Under the pieces are notes generated by a model. The model made no database searches. It was not told where the DNA came from and was given only the letters and a program-made list of their open reading frames with translations. From assembly GCA_017431685.1 (NCBI GenBank), contig JAFRKO010000012.1, forward strand, positions 37,330 to 101,329: 64,000 bases of DNA, read 5' to 3'. A program made the position numbers and the translations under genes. This document shows positions 16,736 through 24,431 of this stretch, in pieces. How positions within the stretch are numbered: the first letter of the stretch is position 1; each line of letters opens with the position of its first letter. Source of the DNA: Mogibacterium sp. GTDB taxonomy: Bacteria; Bacillota; Clostridia; Peptostreptococcales; Anaerovoracaceae.

Positions 16736-18622
16736 TTGGATAATTATAAGGAAGTTATTGCAAAATACAAAAGTGCTGACCTCGATAGTCTGACAGAAGA
16801 GGAATATAAAGAATTAAAAGCAGCCGAGATGGCCGACATGCAGTCATATGTTGATGCTATCACTGCAAGCAAAGTGCCTGAGGTGATGTACCGCATCGGC
16901 AGACCGATCACAGATCTCAAGATGATGATGGAATCCGGCGTCGAAGCTTTCGGCGACAAGGTGCTCTATCATCAGATCATGCCGGGTGATGATCACTTCA
17001 CGGAGTTCACTTACGGCGGAGTGAGAGACGACGTCAGAGGGCTCGGAACAGCTCTTCTCGGACTCGGACTCAAGGGCTCACACATCGGTGTCATAGGCGC
17101 CAACTGCTATGAGTGGGCAGAGTCGTACTTCGCTATCACAGGCGGAGTCGGCGTAGTCGTTCCGCTCGACAAGGAGCTTTCAAAAGCAGAGCTCACCACG
17201 CTGTGCGACATGGGTGAGATCGACGCTGTCATCTGCTGCCAGGACAGGTTCTATAAGCTTTTCAAAGAGATCAAGGCTGAGGGCAAGACCGGCCTTAAAA
17301 TGATCATCGGCGTCAACAGGGATGCTCACGAAGCTCCGGCAGACGGACTCTACTCCTGGAATCTCCTGAGAGAAGACGGCAAGGCAAAAGTTGCTGCAGG
17401 CGACAGAAGCTATCTCGACGCCAGAGTCAGGGCATCCGACCTCGTGTCGATAATCTTCACATCCGGCACCACCGGAGTCAGCAAGGGTGTCATGCTCTCG
17501 CACAGAAATCTCTGCACCGATGTACTCATCGCGCAGACATACCTCGAAGTGTGTCCGAGCGACATATTCTTCAGCGTGCTTCCTATCCATCATACATATG
17601 AGTGCACCTGCACGATGATCGAGGGCTTATTCATGGGCGCTTCGATGGCTTTCTGCAGAGGCCTCAAATATATAACCAAGGACATGCAGATGGTGCACCC
17701 GACATTCCTGCTCGCGGTGCCGCTCATCTACGAGAAGTTCTACAACACGATCCAGAAGACCCTCAAGAAGCAGGGTCAGGACAAGCTGGTCAACACGCTG
17801 TTCGCTGTCAACAATGTCACGAGCAAGTTCGGCCTCAACATCGCGAAGCCGATCGCAAACAAGATCATGGCTCAGTTCGGCGGCAGCATCGACATGTTCA
17901 TCGCAGGCGGTGCGAGAGTAGACCCTAAGGTGCTCGCGTTCTTCCGCAGCATGGGCATACCGTGCCTGCAGGGTTACGGTCTGACAGAGACCTCGCCGAT
18001 GGTGGCTCTCAACCCTGACCAGTGGAAATACATGAGAAACGATTCAGCAGGCAAGCTGTTCCAGTTCACCGAGTGCAAGATCATCGACAAGGATGAAGAC
18101 GGCAACGGTGAGATCTGCTTCCGCGGACCTATGGTCATGATGGGCTACTACAAGAACCCTGAAGCCACCGCGGCAAGCATGGAGAACGGCTGGTTCCACA
18201 CAGGAGACATCGGATACCTCGACGCAGACAACTATGTCTACATCACAGGCCGCAAGAAGAACGTCATCATTGCTGCTAACGGCAAGAACGTCTTCCCGGA
18301 GGAGCTCGAGGAGCTCATCGCGCGCAGTCCGTACATTGAGGAGTGCATGGTCTGGGCGGACGAAGACAACGAAGACAGAATGAAGAGAGGCATCTACGTG
18401 ACTCTGCGTCCTGACAGGGAGAACGTCAGAGAGGCTCTCGGAGACAGAGCTTCCGATGAAAGCGCAGTGATGTCGCTTGTCAGCAGCGAGATCGACAGGC
18501 TCAATGCCAACTGGCCTGACTGGAAGAGAGTAAAGCACATCATAATCAAGAAGAGCGAGTTCAACAAGACGACCGGTATGAAGATAAGAAGGTTCGTCGA
18601 GGAGAACAAGCTTGAAGACTAG
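16736..18622 (+). CDS. AMP-dependent (long-chain) acyl-CoA synthetase
   Basis: Adenylate-forming enzyme activating a carboxylic acid, probably a fatty acid, to acyl-CoA. Motifs: P-loop IIFTSGTTGVSKGVMLSH, A5 region GYGLTETSP, GWFHTGDIGYLD, RKKNVIIAANGKNVFPEEL, and the C-terminal catalytic Lys in KTTGMKIRRF. The frame is open from 16610, but its first 40 codons run through the promoter and leader hairpin. I place the start at TTG 16736, 11 bases after GAGG, giving 628 residues (MDNYKEVIAKYK...). ATG 16829 is an alternative. Confidence 0.88.
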   Translation: MDNYKEVIAKYKSADLDSLTEEEYKELKAAEMADMQSYVDAITASKVPEVMYRIGRPITDLKMMMESGVEAFGDKVLYHQIMPGDDHFTEFTYGGVRDDVRGLGTALLGLGLKGSHIGVIGANCYEWAESYFAITGGVGVVVPLDKELSKAELTTLCDMGEIDAVICCQDRFYKLFKEIKAEGKTGLKMIIGVNRDAHEAPADGLYSWNLLREDGKAKVAAGDRSYLDARVRASDLVSIIFTSGTTGVSKGVMLSHRNLCTDVLIAQTYLEVCPSDIFFSVLPIHHTYECTCTMIEGLFMGASMAFCRGLKYITKDMQMVHPTFLLAVPLIYEKFYNTIQKTLKKQGQDKLVNTLFAVNNVTSKFGLNIAKPIANKIMAQFGGSIDMFIAGGARVDPKVLAFFRSMGIPCLQGYGLTETSPMVALNPDQWKYMRNDSAGKLFQFTECKIIDKDEDGNGEICFRGPMVMMGYYKNPEATAASMENGWFHTGDIGYLDADNYVYITGRKKNVIIAANGKNVFPEELEELIARSPYIEECMVWADEDNEDRMKRGIYVTLRPDRENVREALGDRASDESAVMSLVSSEIDRLNANWPDWKRVKHIIIKKSEFNKTTGMKIRRFVEENKLED

Positions 18623-18633
18623 CGGAGAACGAC

Positions 18634-19737
18634 ATGAAAAAGAGACCAACGCTTATAGTTGACCACAGTAATCTCAGACATAACATGAACACTGTGATCG
18701 GCTGGTGCCGCGAAGCGGGTATAGACGTTGCGGGCGTCATCAAAGTGACGACAGGTATGGCCTCTGCGGCACTCGACTACGAGAGCTGCGGTGCAAAGTG
18801 GATCGCTTCGTCAAGGCTCGAGCAGCTTGTAAGGGCAAGAGAGGCCGGAGTAAAGGTTCCTCTCCTGATGATAAGGATCCCGATGCTGTCTGAGCTTGAC
18901 GAGATGGTAAAGGTCTGCGACTACAGCCTACAGAGCAGCCTCGATACTCTCAAGGCTCTCCAGGAGGCAGCCGCCAATAACGGCAAGGTGCATAACGTCA
19001 TACTGATGGCAGACCTCGGGGACCTCAGAGAGGGCTTTTTCGAAAAGGAAGAGATCGCCGATGTAGCCGAATACGTAGAGAACAGACTCGACTGCATACA
19101 TCTTGCGGGCATAGGCACAAACCTCGGCTGCGTTGGCTCCGTAAAACCGACTAAGCAGAAGATGGATATGCTGGCAGAATGGGCAGAAGCTGTCGAAGAG
19201 AAGATCGGCAGACAGCTCGAGATAGTATCGGGCGGAGCAACGTCGAGCCTTATGCCGCTGTTCGACGGCGTCATGAATCCTAAGGTCAACATGCTGAGGA
19301 TAGGCGCGGTCACATTCATCGGACCGCTCGAGGATCTCCGCACCTGCTACGGCAGAAAAGAAGCGGAAGTGCTGAGCGACGAGTGCTTCATACTCGAGAC
19401 TGAGGTCATCGAGACAAACACCAAGCCGACACATCCTATCGGTGAACTCGGTGTAGACGCCTCCGGCAAGGTCGGTACATACGTCGACAGAGGCCGCCGC
19501 AGACGCGCGATCCTGGCTATAGGCAGACAGGATTACGGTGACATAGACGACATCGTTCCGGTGCTCGAGGGAGCAGAGGTCTCGATGGCGTCGGGTGATC
19601 ACACCATACTCGACATCGAAGACTGCAAAGAGCAGCTCCGCGTCGGAGACATCGTGAGATTCAAAGTGAAATATTCAGCGCTGATGAGGCTCACGACAAG
19701 CGAAAATGTAACTATTGAAGAGATCAACAGACAGTAG
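18634..19737 (+). CDS. PLP-dependent amino-acid racemase, COG3457/ornithine-racemase type
   Basis: 367 residues with the alanine-racemase fold (type III PLP). The PLP-binding Lys is K37 in AGVIKVTTGM, the variant seen in COG3457 'predicted amino acid racemases' such as clostridial ornithine racemase. Further family-like segments are LMADLGDLREGFF, GIGTNLGCVG and NMLRIGAV. It starts 11 bases after the acyl-CoA synthetase, so it is probably co-transcribed. The substrate is uncertain; ornithine is suggested by family only. Confidence 0.8.
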   Translation: MKKRPTLIVDHSNLRHNMNTVIGWCREAGIDVAGVIKVTTGMASAALDYESCGAKWIASSRLEQLVRAREAGVKVPLLMIRIPMLSELDEMVKVCDYSLQSSLDTLKALQEAAANNGKVHNVILMADLGDLREGFFEKEEIADVAEYVENRLDCIHLAGIGTNLGCVGSVKPTKQKMDMLAEWAEAVEEKIGRQLEIVSGGATSSLMPLFDGVMNPKVNMLRIGAVTFIGPLEDLRTCYGRKEAEVLSDECFILETEVIETNTKPTHPIGELGVDASGKVGTYVDRGRRRRAILAIGRQDYGDIDDIVPVLEGAEVSMASGDHTILDIEDCKEQLRVGDIVRFKVKYSALMRLTTSENVTIEEINRQ

Positions 19738-19773
19738 GGTCTGTGGAGATAAAGAAAGGGAAGGAAGACAAAA

Positions 19774-20253
19774 ATGGCAGCTTTAAAGTCAAATGAAATG
19801 ACCAGAGAGGGTTATGACAGCCTGAATGCGGAACTGGAACATCTTATTACCGTAGTCCGTAAAGAGAACGCTGAAAGGCTCAAAGAAGCCATCTCCCTCG
19901 GAGATATCAGTGAAAACGCTGAGTATGATGCTGCGAAGGACGCTCAGGCTGAAACCGAGGAAAGGATCAGCAATATCGAGGAGATCCTCCGTACAGCCGT
20001 CATAGTAGAAGAGACAGATGAGAGTGATGACTCGGTTCAGACAGGCCGTACAGTCACCATCGAAGATCTCAATACGAATGAGCTGAGCACATATAAGATC
20101 GTAGGTACTACTGAGGCAGATCCGCTGAACGGAAAGCTCTCGAACGTGTCACTCGTAGGTCAGCACCTTCTGGGACTGAAGGCCGGCGACAAGGTCGAGT
20201 TTGCTGTTCCGGACGGCATGGCCAGATACAGAGTAGTGGAGGTCAAGAGATAA
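19774..20253 (+). CDS. greA: Transcription elongation factor GreA
   Basis: 159 residues, standard length. The N-terminal coiled coil holds the acidic tip and the family signature ENAEYDAAKDAQAETEERI, and a C-terminal FKBP-like domain (LVGQHLLGLKAGDKVEFAVP) follows. It rescues backtracked RNA polymerase. A GGAAGGAAG site precedes it. Its stop overlaps the lysS start, as in many Firmicutes greA-lysS pairs. Confidence 0.96.
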   Translation: MAALKSNEMTREGYDSLNAELEHLITVVRKENAERLKEAISLGDISENAEYDAAKDAQAETEERISNIEEILRTAVIVEETDESDDSVQTGRTVTIEDLNTNELSTYKIVGTTEADPLNGKLSNVSLVGQHLLGLKAGDKVEFAVPDGMARYRVVEVKR

Positions 20254-22205
20254 TGGCTGACATTAAAAATGATATCAAGGCTGCTGTTGAAGCCGTAGAG
20301 CGCGAGCTTACCGAAAAGGAGATCGGCGAACAGAGGCAGATCAAGAGAAAGAAACTCGAAGAGCTCCGCGCGATGGGCAGAGACCCTTACCGCGAAGAGA
20401 CCTTTGATGTGACCGCATGGTCGAAAGACATCAGGGACAACTTCGAGGCCATGGAAGATCAGGAAGTCAGAGTGGCCGGCCGTATCATGGCGTTCCGCCG
20501 CATGGGCAAGGTCGCTTTCGTCGACATGCAGGACAAGCAGGGCCGCATCCAGATCTTCGTTGCAAGAGACAACATCGGGCAGGATGAGTACAACATCTTC
20601 AAGACATATGACACAGGCGACATCCTCGGCATCAAGGGCGAAGTCTTCAAGACCAAGACCGGCGAGGTCAGCGTAAGGGCAAAGGAAGTAAAGCTGCTGT
20701 GCAAGTCGCTGCAGGTGCTCCCTAACAAGTGGCACGGACTTAAGGATACCGACCTGAGATACCGTCAGAGATACGTCGACCTCATCATGAACGAGGACGT
20801 AAGAGAAACCTTCATGAAGAGGGCGAAGATCATCAGCACCATGCGTAAGGTTCTCGAGGAGGACTACGATCTCATCGAGGTCGAGACACCTGTACTCGGC
20901 AACATCGCTGGCGGCGCTGCTGCAAGGCCGTTCCTGACACACCACAACACCCTCGATATCGACATGACACTGCGCATCTCGCTCGAGCTTCACCTCAAGA
21001 GACTCATCGTCGGCGGACTCGACGGAGTTTACGAGATCGGCAAGGTGTTCAGAAACGAGGGAATGGACAAGAACCACAGCCCTGAGTTCACATCGATGGA
21101 GGCTTATAAGGCATACGTCAACCTCGAGACAATGATGGATCTCATGGAGCAGGTGACATACAAGTGCGCAATGGCCGTCAACGGCACTCCTATCATCAAG
21201 TACGGCGACAAGGAATTCGACGTTACTCCTCCTTGGAGAAAGATCGACATGACAGAGGCCGTCATCAAGACGACAGGCATCCCGTTCGACAAGATCGACA
21301 GCGATGAAGAGGCTATCGAGGCTGCAAAAAAATACGGCATGACATTCGAGGACGAATCGGAGTGGTCGAGAGGAAAGATCATCGCTGAGATGTTCGAAGA
21401 CTACTGCGAAGACATTCCTGGATTCCTGGACGGACCGTGCTTCGTATGCGGACACCCGCTCGAAGTTTCGCCGCTTGCAAAGAAGGATCCTAAGGACCCT
21501 CGCATCACCAGAAGATTCGAATCGTATATCAACGGCTGGGAGATGTCGAACGCATTCAGCGAGCTGAACGACCCGATCGACCAGTATGAGAGATTCGCAG
21601 AGCAGCAGAGACAGCTCGACCTGGGAATCGATGACGAGGCCCATCCTATGGATACCGACTTCGTCAACGCTCTGGAAGTCGGCATGCCGCCGACAGGCGG
21701 AATCGGCATCGGAGTCGACAGACTCGTTATGCTGCTCACCGACAGCGCAACCATCAGAGACGTTCAGCTCTTCCCGACAATGAAGCCGGAAGGAAAGGGC
21801 GCAGGCGCCAAAAAGGAGCGCGTAGAGATCGATTTCAGCAAGGTAAAAGTAGAGCCGCTGTTCGAAGAAGAGGTCGATTTCGACACCTTCAGCAAGTCGG
21901 ATTTCAGGGTCGTAAAGATCAAATCCTGCGAGGAAGTGAAGAAGTCAGACAAGCTTCTGAAGTTCGTTCTTAACGACGGATCGGGTGAAGACAGAGTCAT
22001 CCTGAGCGGAATCAAGATGTACTACGATCCGGCTGAACTCGTTGGAAAGACTGCGATCGCGATCACAAACCTCCCGCCGAGAAAGATGATGGGAGAGTAC
22101 TCAAACGGCATGCTGATCAGCGCAGTAAACGAGTATGACGGAGAGGAAATGCTCAACCTCCTGCTCGTAAACGATAGGATCCCGGCAGGCGCGAAGCTGT
22201 ACTAA
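20253..22205 (+). CDS. lysS: Lysyl-tRNA synthetase (class II) with C-terminal Trbp111-like domain
   Basis: Charges tRNA-Lys. An N-terminal OB-fold anticodon-binding domain (EVRVAGRIMAFRRMGKVAFV) precedes the class II core: motif 2 in VFRNEGMDKNHSPEFT and motif 3 in GIGIGVDRLVMLLTD. The core ends near residue 518. It is followed, from about residue 540 to 650, by a second tRNA-binding OB domain of the Trbp111/EMAPII type (SKSDFRVVKI, SDKLLKF, LSGIKMYY, NLPPRKMMGEYSNGML). That domain is usually seen at the C-terminus of MetRS. Standard bacterial LysRS has about 500 residues. Coupled to greA. Confidence 0.95.
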   Translation: MADIKNDIKAAVEAVERELTEKEIGEQRQIKRKKLEELRAMGRDPYREETFDVTAWSKDIRDNFEAMEDQEVRVAGRIMAFRRMGKVAFVDMQDKQGRIQIFVARDNIGQDEYNIFKTYDTGDILGIKGEVFKTKTGEVSVRAKEVKLLCKSLQVLPNKWHGLKDTDLRYRQRYVDLIMNEDVRETFMKRAKIISTMRKVLEEDYDLIEVETPVLGNIAGGAAARPFLTHHNTLDIDMTLRISLELHLKRLIVGGLDGVYEIGKVFRNEGMDKNHSPEFTSMEAYKAYVNLETMMDLMEQVTYKCAMAVNGTPIIKYGDKEFDVTPPWRKIDMTEAVIKTTGIPFDKIDSDEEAIEAAKKYGMTFEDESEWSRGKIIAEMFEDYCEDIPGFLDGPCFVCGHPLEVSPLAKKDPKDPRITRRFESYINGWEMSNAFSELNDPIDQYERFAEQQRQLDLGIDDEAHPMDTDFVNALEVGMPPTGGIGIGVDRLVMLLTDSATIRDVQLFPTMKPEGKGAGAKKERVEIDFSKVKVEPLFEEEVDFDTFSKSDFRVVKIKSCEEVKKSDKLLKFVLNDGSGEDRVILSGIKMYYDPAELVGKTAIAITNLPPRKMMGEYSNGMLISAVNEYDGEEMLNLLLVNDRIPAGAKLY

Positions 22206-22572
22206 AATAGCGATGGGAGAGGGACTAATAAGAGACCATCCGAAGCATCAGAAAACGATCTGAGAAGACATGATCGGGAGCCGATTTACTACCCCATTTC
22301 GGCGGTTACTACCCCATTTATACCCCATTGCGATAACAAGATATAGAGACTTATGAAAGGGTTAGGGATCTTCATCAAGTTGAGATAACAACTTATGAAG
22401 ACTTATGACTACCCCACTTAAGTGAAAAGCCAGGCATAATTTGCGAAATACAGCAGATTATGCCTTTTTTCTTTGCCCGGATTGCACATTTGCTAGAGGC
22501 ATTGGCATAGTTGAGCTCATCCTATTAGTTTAATAGACTCAAGAAAACTATCTGAACACACAGGAGGCTGCA
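22206..22572. other. Gap with ACTACCCCATTT repeats, possible attachment-site region
   Basis: About 370 bases without a gene. TACTACCCCATTT occurs at about 22288-22300 and again about 22309-22321, TACCCCATT follows at about 22321, and GACTACCCCACTT lies near 22407. ACTTATGAA also repeats (three times between about 22351 and 22405). Such motifs resemble integration-site flanks of clostridial mobile elements. It borders the excisionase-like genes that follow. Confidence 0.4.
22432..22471 (+). terminator. Rho-independent terminator downstream of lysS
   Basis: AGGCATAAT (22432-22440) pairs with ATTATGCCT (22457-22465), followed by TTTTTT. Confidence 0.85.
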
Positions 22573-22866
22573 ATGGCTGGTAATACTCAAAAGTTCAATT
22601 CACTTAGGAGGCAGCGCGAGCTTGAGCGTAGCTGGGATGAAATGTCGAGCCTGGGGAAAATATATGTATCATCCGAAGTCATACTGTATTCCATCGAAGA
22701 TATCAGATTAATGAGTGGATGGAGCGAGACAACAGTCCAGAAACTATTCAATGATCCTAAATTCCCGGCGATAGATTATGGGAAACGGAAGTTGGTTGAA
22801 AACCATGCACTGATGCAATATTTCTCCATAAGGCGTGAAAAGGCACGGGATACTTACTGGAGGTGA
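22573..22866 (+). CDS. Small excisionase-like DNA-binding protein 1
   Basis: 97 residues. The centre has a winged-helix/MerR-like pattern of the excisionase kind: YSIEDIRLMSGWSETTVQKL, then FPAIDYGKRKLVEN followed by a helix (HALMQYF). This is the 'select target, read key residue, place helix' layout of Xis proteins. Preceded by AGGAGG. It overlaps the next gene by 4 bases, and the two are related (SGW.E..V..LF.D...P...G...), suggesting a tandem duplication. Part of a mobile-element remnant. Confidence 0.6.
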   Translation: MAGNTQKFNSLRRQRELERSWDEMSSLGKIYVSSEVILYSIEDIRLMSGWSETTVQKLFNDPKFPAIDYGKRKLVENHALMQYFSIRREKARDTYWR

Positions 22867-23234
22867 TCAGAATGGCTGATTACTGGTATGTAGACGTATA
22901 CAGGTATTATACAGACTCATCATATGCCAGACCGCGTAAGATCGTTGATAAGCTTAAGTTAGACTGGCTTGATGCAGGAAGCATGTATTGCTCTCCCGAG
23001 GTCGTGTTTTTCAACAAGGAACAATTACAGGAAAGAAGCGGCTGGACCGAGGAGGAGGTAAGGCTCCTGTTCTTCGACAAGCGGGTCCCAACATGTAATT
23101 TCGGCAGAAAGGAAGTTATTGAGGTTCATGCTCTCATAGAATTCTTCGCCAAGAAGGAAAGAATTCTAAGGAACCAGGAACTATACTGGGATTCATTAGA
23201 TCATGACAGAATTGCACGTTTGCAAAATCTGTAG
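22863..23234 (+). CDS. Small excisionase-like DNA-binding protein 2
   Basis: 123 residues, paralogous to the previous gene: FNKEQLQERSGWTEEEVRLLFFDKRVPTCNFGRKEVIEVHALIEFF aligns with its Xis-like core in pieces. The longest frame starts at ATG 22863, which overlaps the previous stop; ATG 22872 is possible and better spaced from TGGAGGTGA. Tyr-rich N-terminus. No integrase lies next to it, so the element is probably incomplete. Confidence 0.6.
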   Translation: MIRMADYWYVDVYRYYTDSSYARPRKIVDKLKLDWLDAGSMYCSPEVVFFNKEQLQERSGWTEEEVRLLFFDKRVPTCNFGRKEVIEVHALIEFFAKKERILRNQELYWDSLDHDRIARLQNL

Positions 23235-23272
23235 ACAGATCATTAAATATATTCAGAAGGAGGTAAGGCATC

Positions 23273-23413
23273 ATGTTTAAACCAAAAATGAAGTTCACTT
23301 ATGATGAGATGAGGATCATAGTAATGGCACTTATAGAACTCAAAAATCAGCTTATAGCAGAAGGCAGATACACTGATGCTGTAGATGACCTTCTGATCAG
23401 ATTCGTTGACTAA
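23273..23413 (+). CDS. Hypothetical 46-residue protein
   Basis: A short frame beginning MFKPKMKFTYDEMRIIVMAL with a strong AAGGAGGTAAG site 6-7 bases upstream. It is predicted to be helical and acidic at the end (DAVDDLLIRFVD). The ribosome site and the same direction as its neighbours support coding. No family is recognised; it belongs to the mobile-element cluster. Confidence 0.55.
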   Translation: MFKPKMKFTYDEMRIIVMALIELKNQLIAEGRYTDAVDDLLIRFVD

Positions 23414-23512
23414 GGTTAGTCCTTTCAGCTCCGGCTGTATTTACATGGCTCTGCACGCTACGGTGTAGAGCCTGTTTAATTGCAGCCGGATAAACGGAGA
23501 AAGGACACTATT

Positions 23513-23998
23513 ATGATAAGAAGATTCAGAAACAGAAAACTCAGCAAGGACAACCAAAGGGATCTGGCAATCATGCTAAAGGCAATCTGCATTGATGATG
23601 GGGATGCCGAAGTAGGCGAATCAATCATCCGCAATATGGAAGGAGGCAAGATGGACGAAGTTGCTATTGAGGTTGCGTCATTCATGGCACATAAGACAGC
23701 AGAGCGCTTCGCTGATATGGTCAACGGCAGAAGATTCTCAGACATCATGCAGATGGTCGGAGGTATTCAGGAAGCTGATCCGGTGGAAGCGGTCAGGATG
23801 CTGCAGATGAGCTTCTTCTCACACGGGATGACGGCGGAGGCCGAGGATCTTGAGATACTTGATATCTGTGCCGGTATCGATTCAGATATCCATGAGTATT
23901 TCATAGATTCATTCATGCAAGAGGAGGATATCGACTGGTTCGCAGTAGAATGCTGGGTCGATGAGCACAATGTGGAACTTGCTGAGAGATTCAGTTAA
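23513..23998 (+). CDS. Hypothetical protein of the mobile-element remnant
   Basis: 161 residues, acidic and mostly helical, with no recognised domain. The frame is open from a TTG at 23480, but ATG 23513 follows GGAGAAAGG and begins a basic N-terminus (MIRRFRNRKLSKDN), so it is chosen. It is followed 12 bases later by another tiny frame with its own AAGGAGG site. Genes of this kind, short and tightly spaced with strong ribosome sites, are typical of integrative elements. Confidence 0.55.
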   Translation: MIRRFRNRKLSKDNQRDLAIMLKAICIDDGDAEVGESIIRNMEGGKMDEVAIEVASFMAHKTAERFADMVNGRRFSDIMQMVGGIQEADPVEAVRMLQMSFFSHGMTAEAEDLEILDICAGIDSDIHEYFIDSFMQEEDIDWFAVECWVDEHNVELAERFS

Positions 23999-24010
23999 GG
24001 AGGTGTTTGA

Positions 24011-24103
24011 ATGGCGAAAACAATAGCTATAGCTAAAGAGGATGACTGGAAGGAATTCATCCGCCAGCTCGAGAGAAAGAAGCTTGAAGAGCAGAAGGAG
24101 TGA
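24011..24103 (+). CDS. Tiny hypothetical protein (30 residues)
   Basis: MAKTIAIAKEDDWKEFIRQL then a Lys/Glu-rich end. AAGGAGGTG lies 6-7 bases before the ATG. Coding is supported only by the ribosome site and continuity with the preceding genes. Confidence 0.4.
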   Translation: MAKTIAIAKEDDWKEFIRQLERKKLEEQKE

Positions 24104-24127
24104 TATCTGATGATAGAGTTCAGCTGC

Positions 24128-24300
24128 AGCAGGACATACTTATCTCTGTAGTGAGAATAGAAAGTGCTCTTGTGCACACCTGCCGAGCGGATTATTTCCT
24201 GCGTCCATATACTGTCGATGTCCCGCTTCAACAGCAGATCGAACGCAGCATCCATTATCTTCTTTTCCGCTGAAATATATCGTGAATCGTTCTTGTTCAT
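24128..24300 (-). pseudogene. Truncated TetR-family regulator (helix-turn-helix only)
   Basis: Reading leftwards from ATG 24300: MNKNDSRYISAEKKIMDAAF, then a TetR helix-turn-helix with IRSAGVHKSTFYSHYRDKY. The first roughly 57 residues are a good TetR DNA-binding domain. After that the frame runs antisense through the tiny ORFs of the mobile-element remnant and shows no ligand-binding domain. The gene seems to have been cut by an insertion or deletion near 24100-24130. It is divergent from the oxidoreductase at 24432 and may once have controlled it. Confidence 0.7.
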
Positions 24301-24431
24301 TGTTGTATCTTTTCCGCTAAACGACTTTTGTCTTTTAATTGTCGGTTGTTCACTATTTTAGCACATTTTATAATAAATTTAATAGGCATATCCCCGCTCA
24401 GGGGATAAGGAGAGAAGAGGGAGAACTGATT

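Noticed and set aside
20160..21644. 494-codon minus-strand frame
   Set aside because: Antisense shadow of lysS; no recognisable motif and no ribosome binding site.
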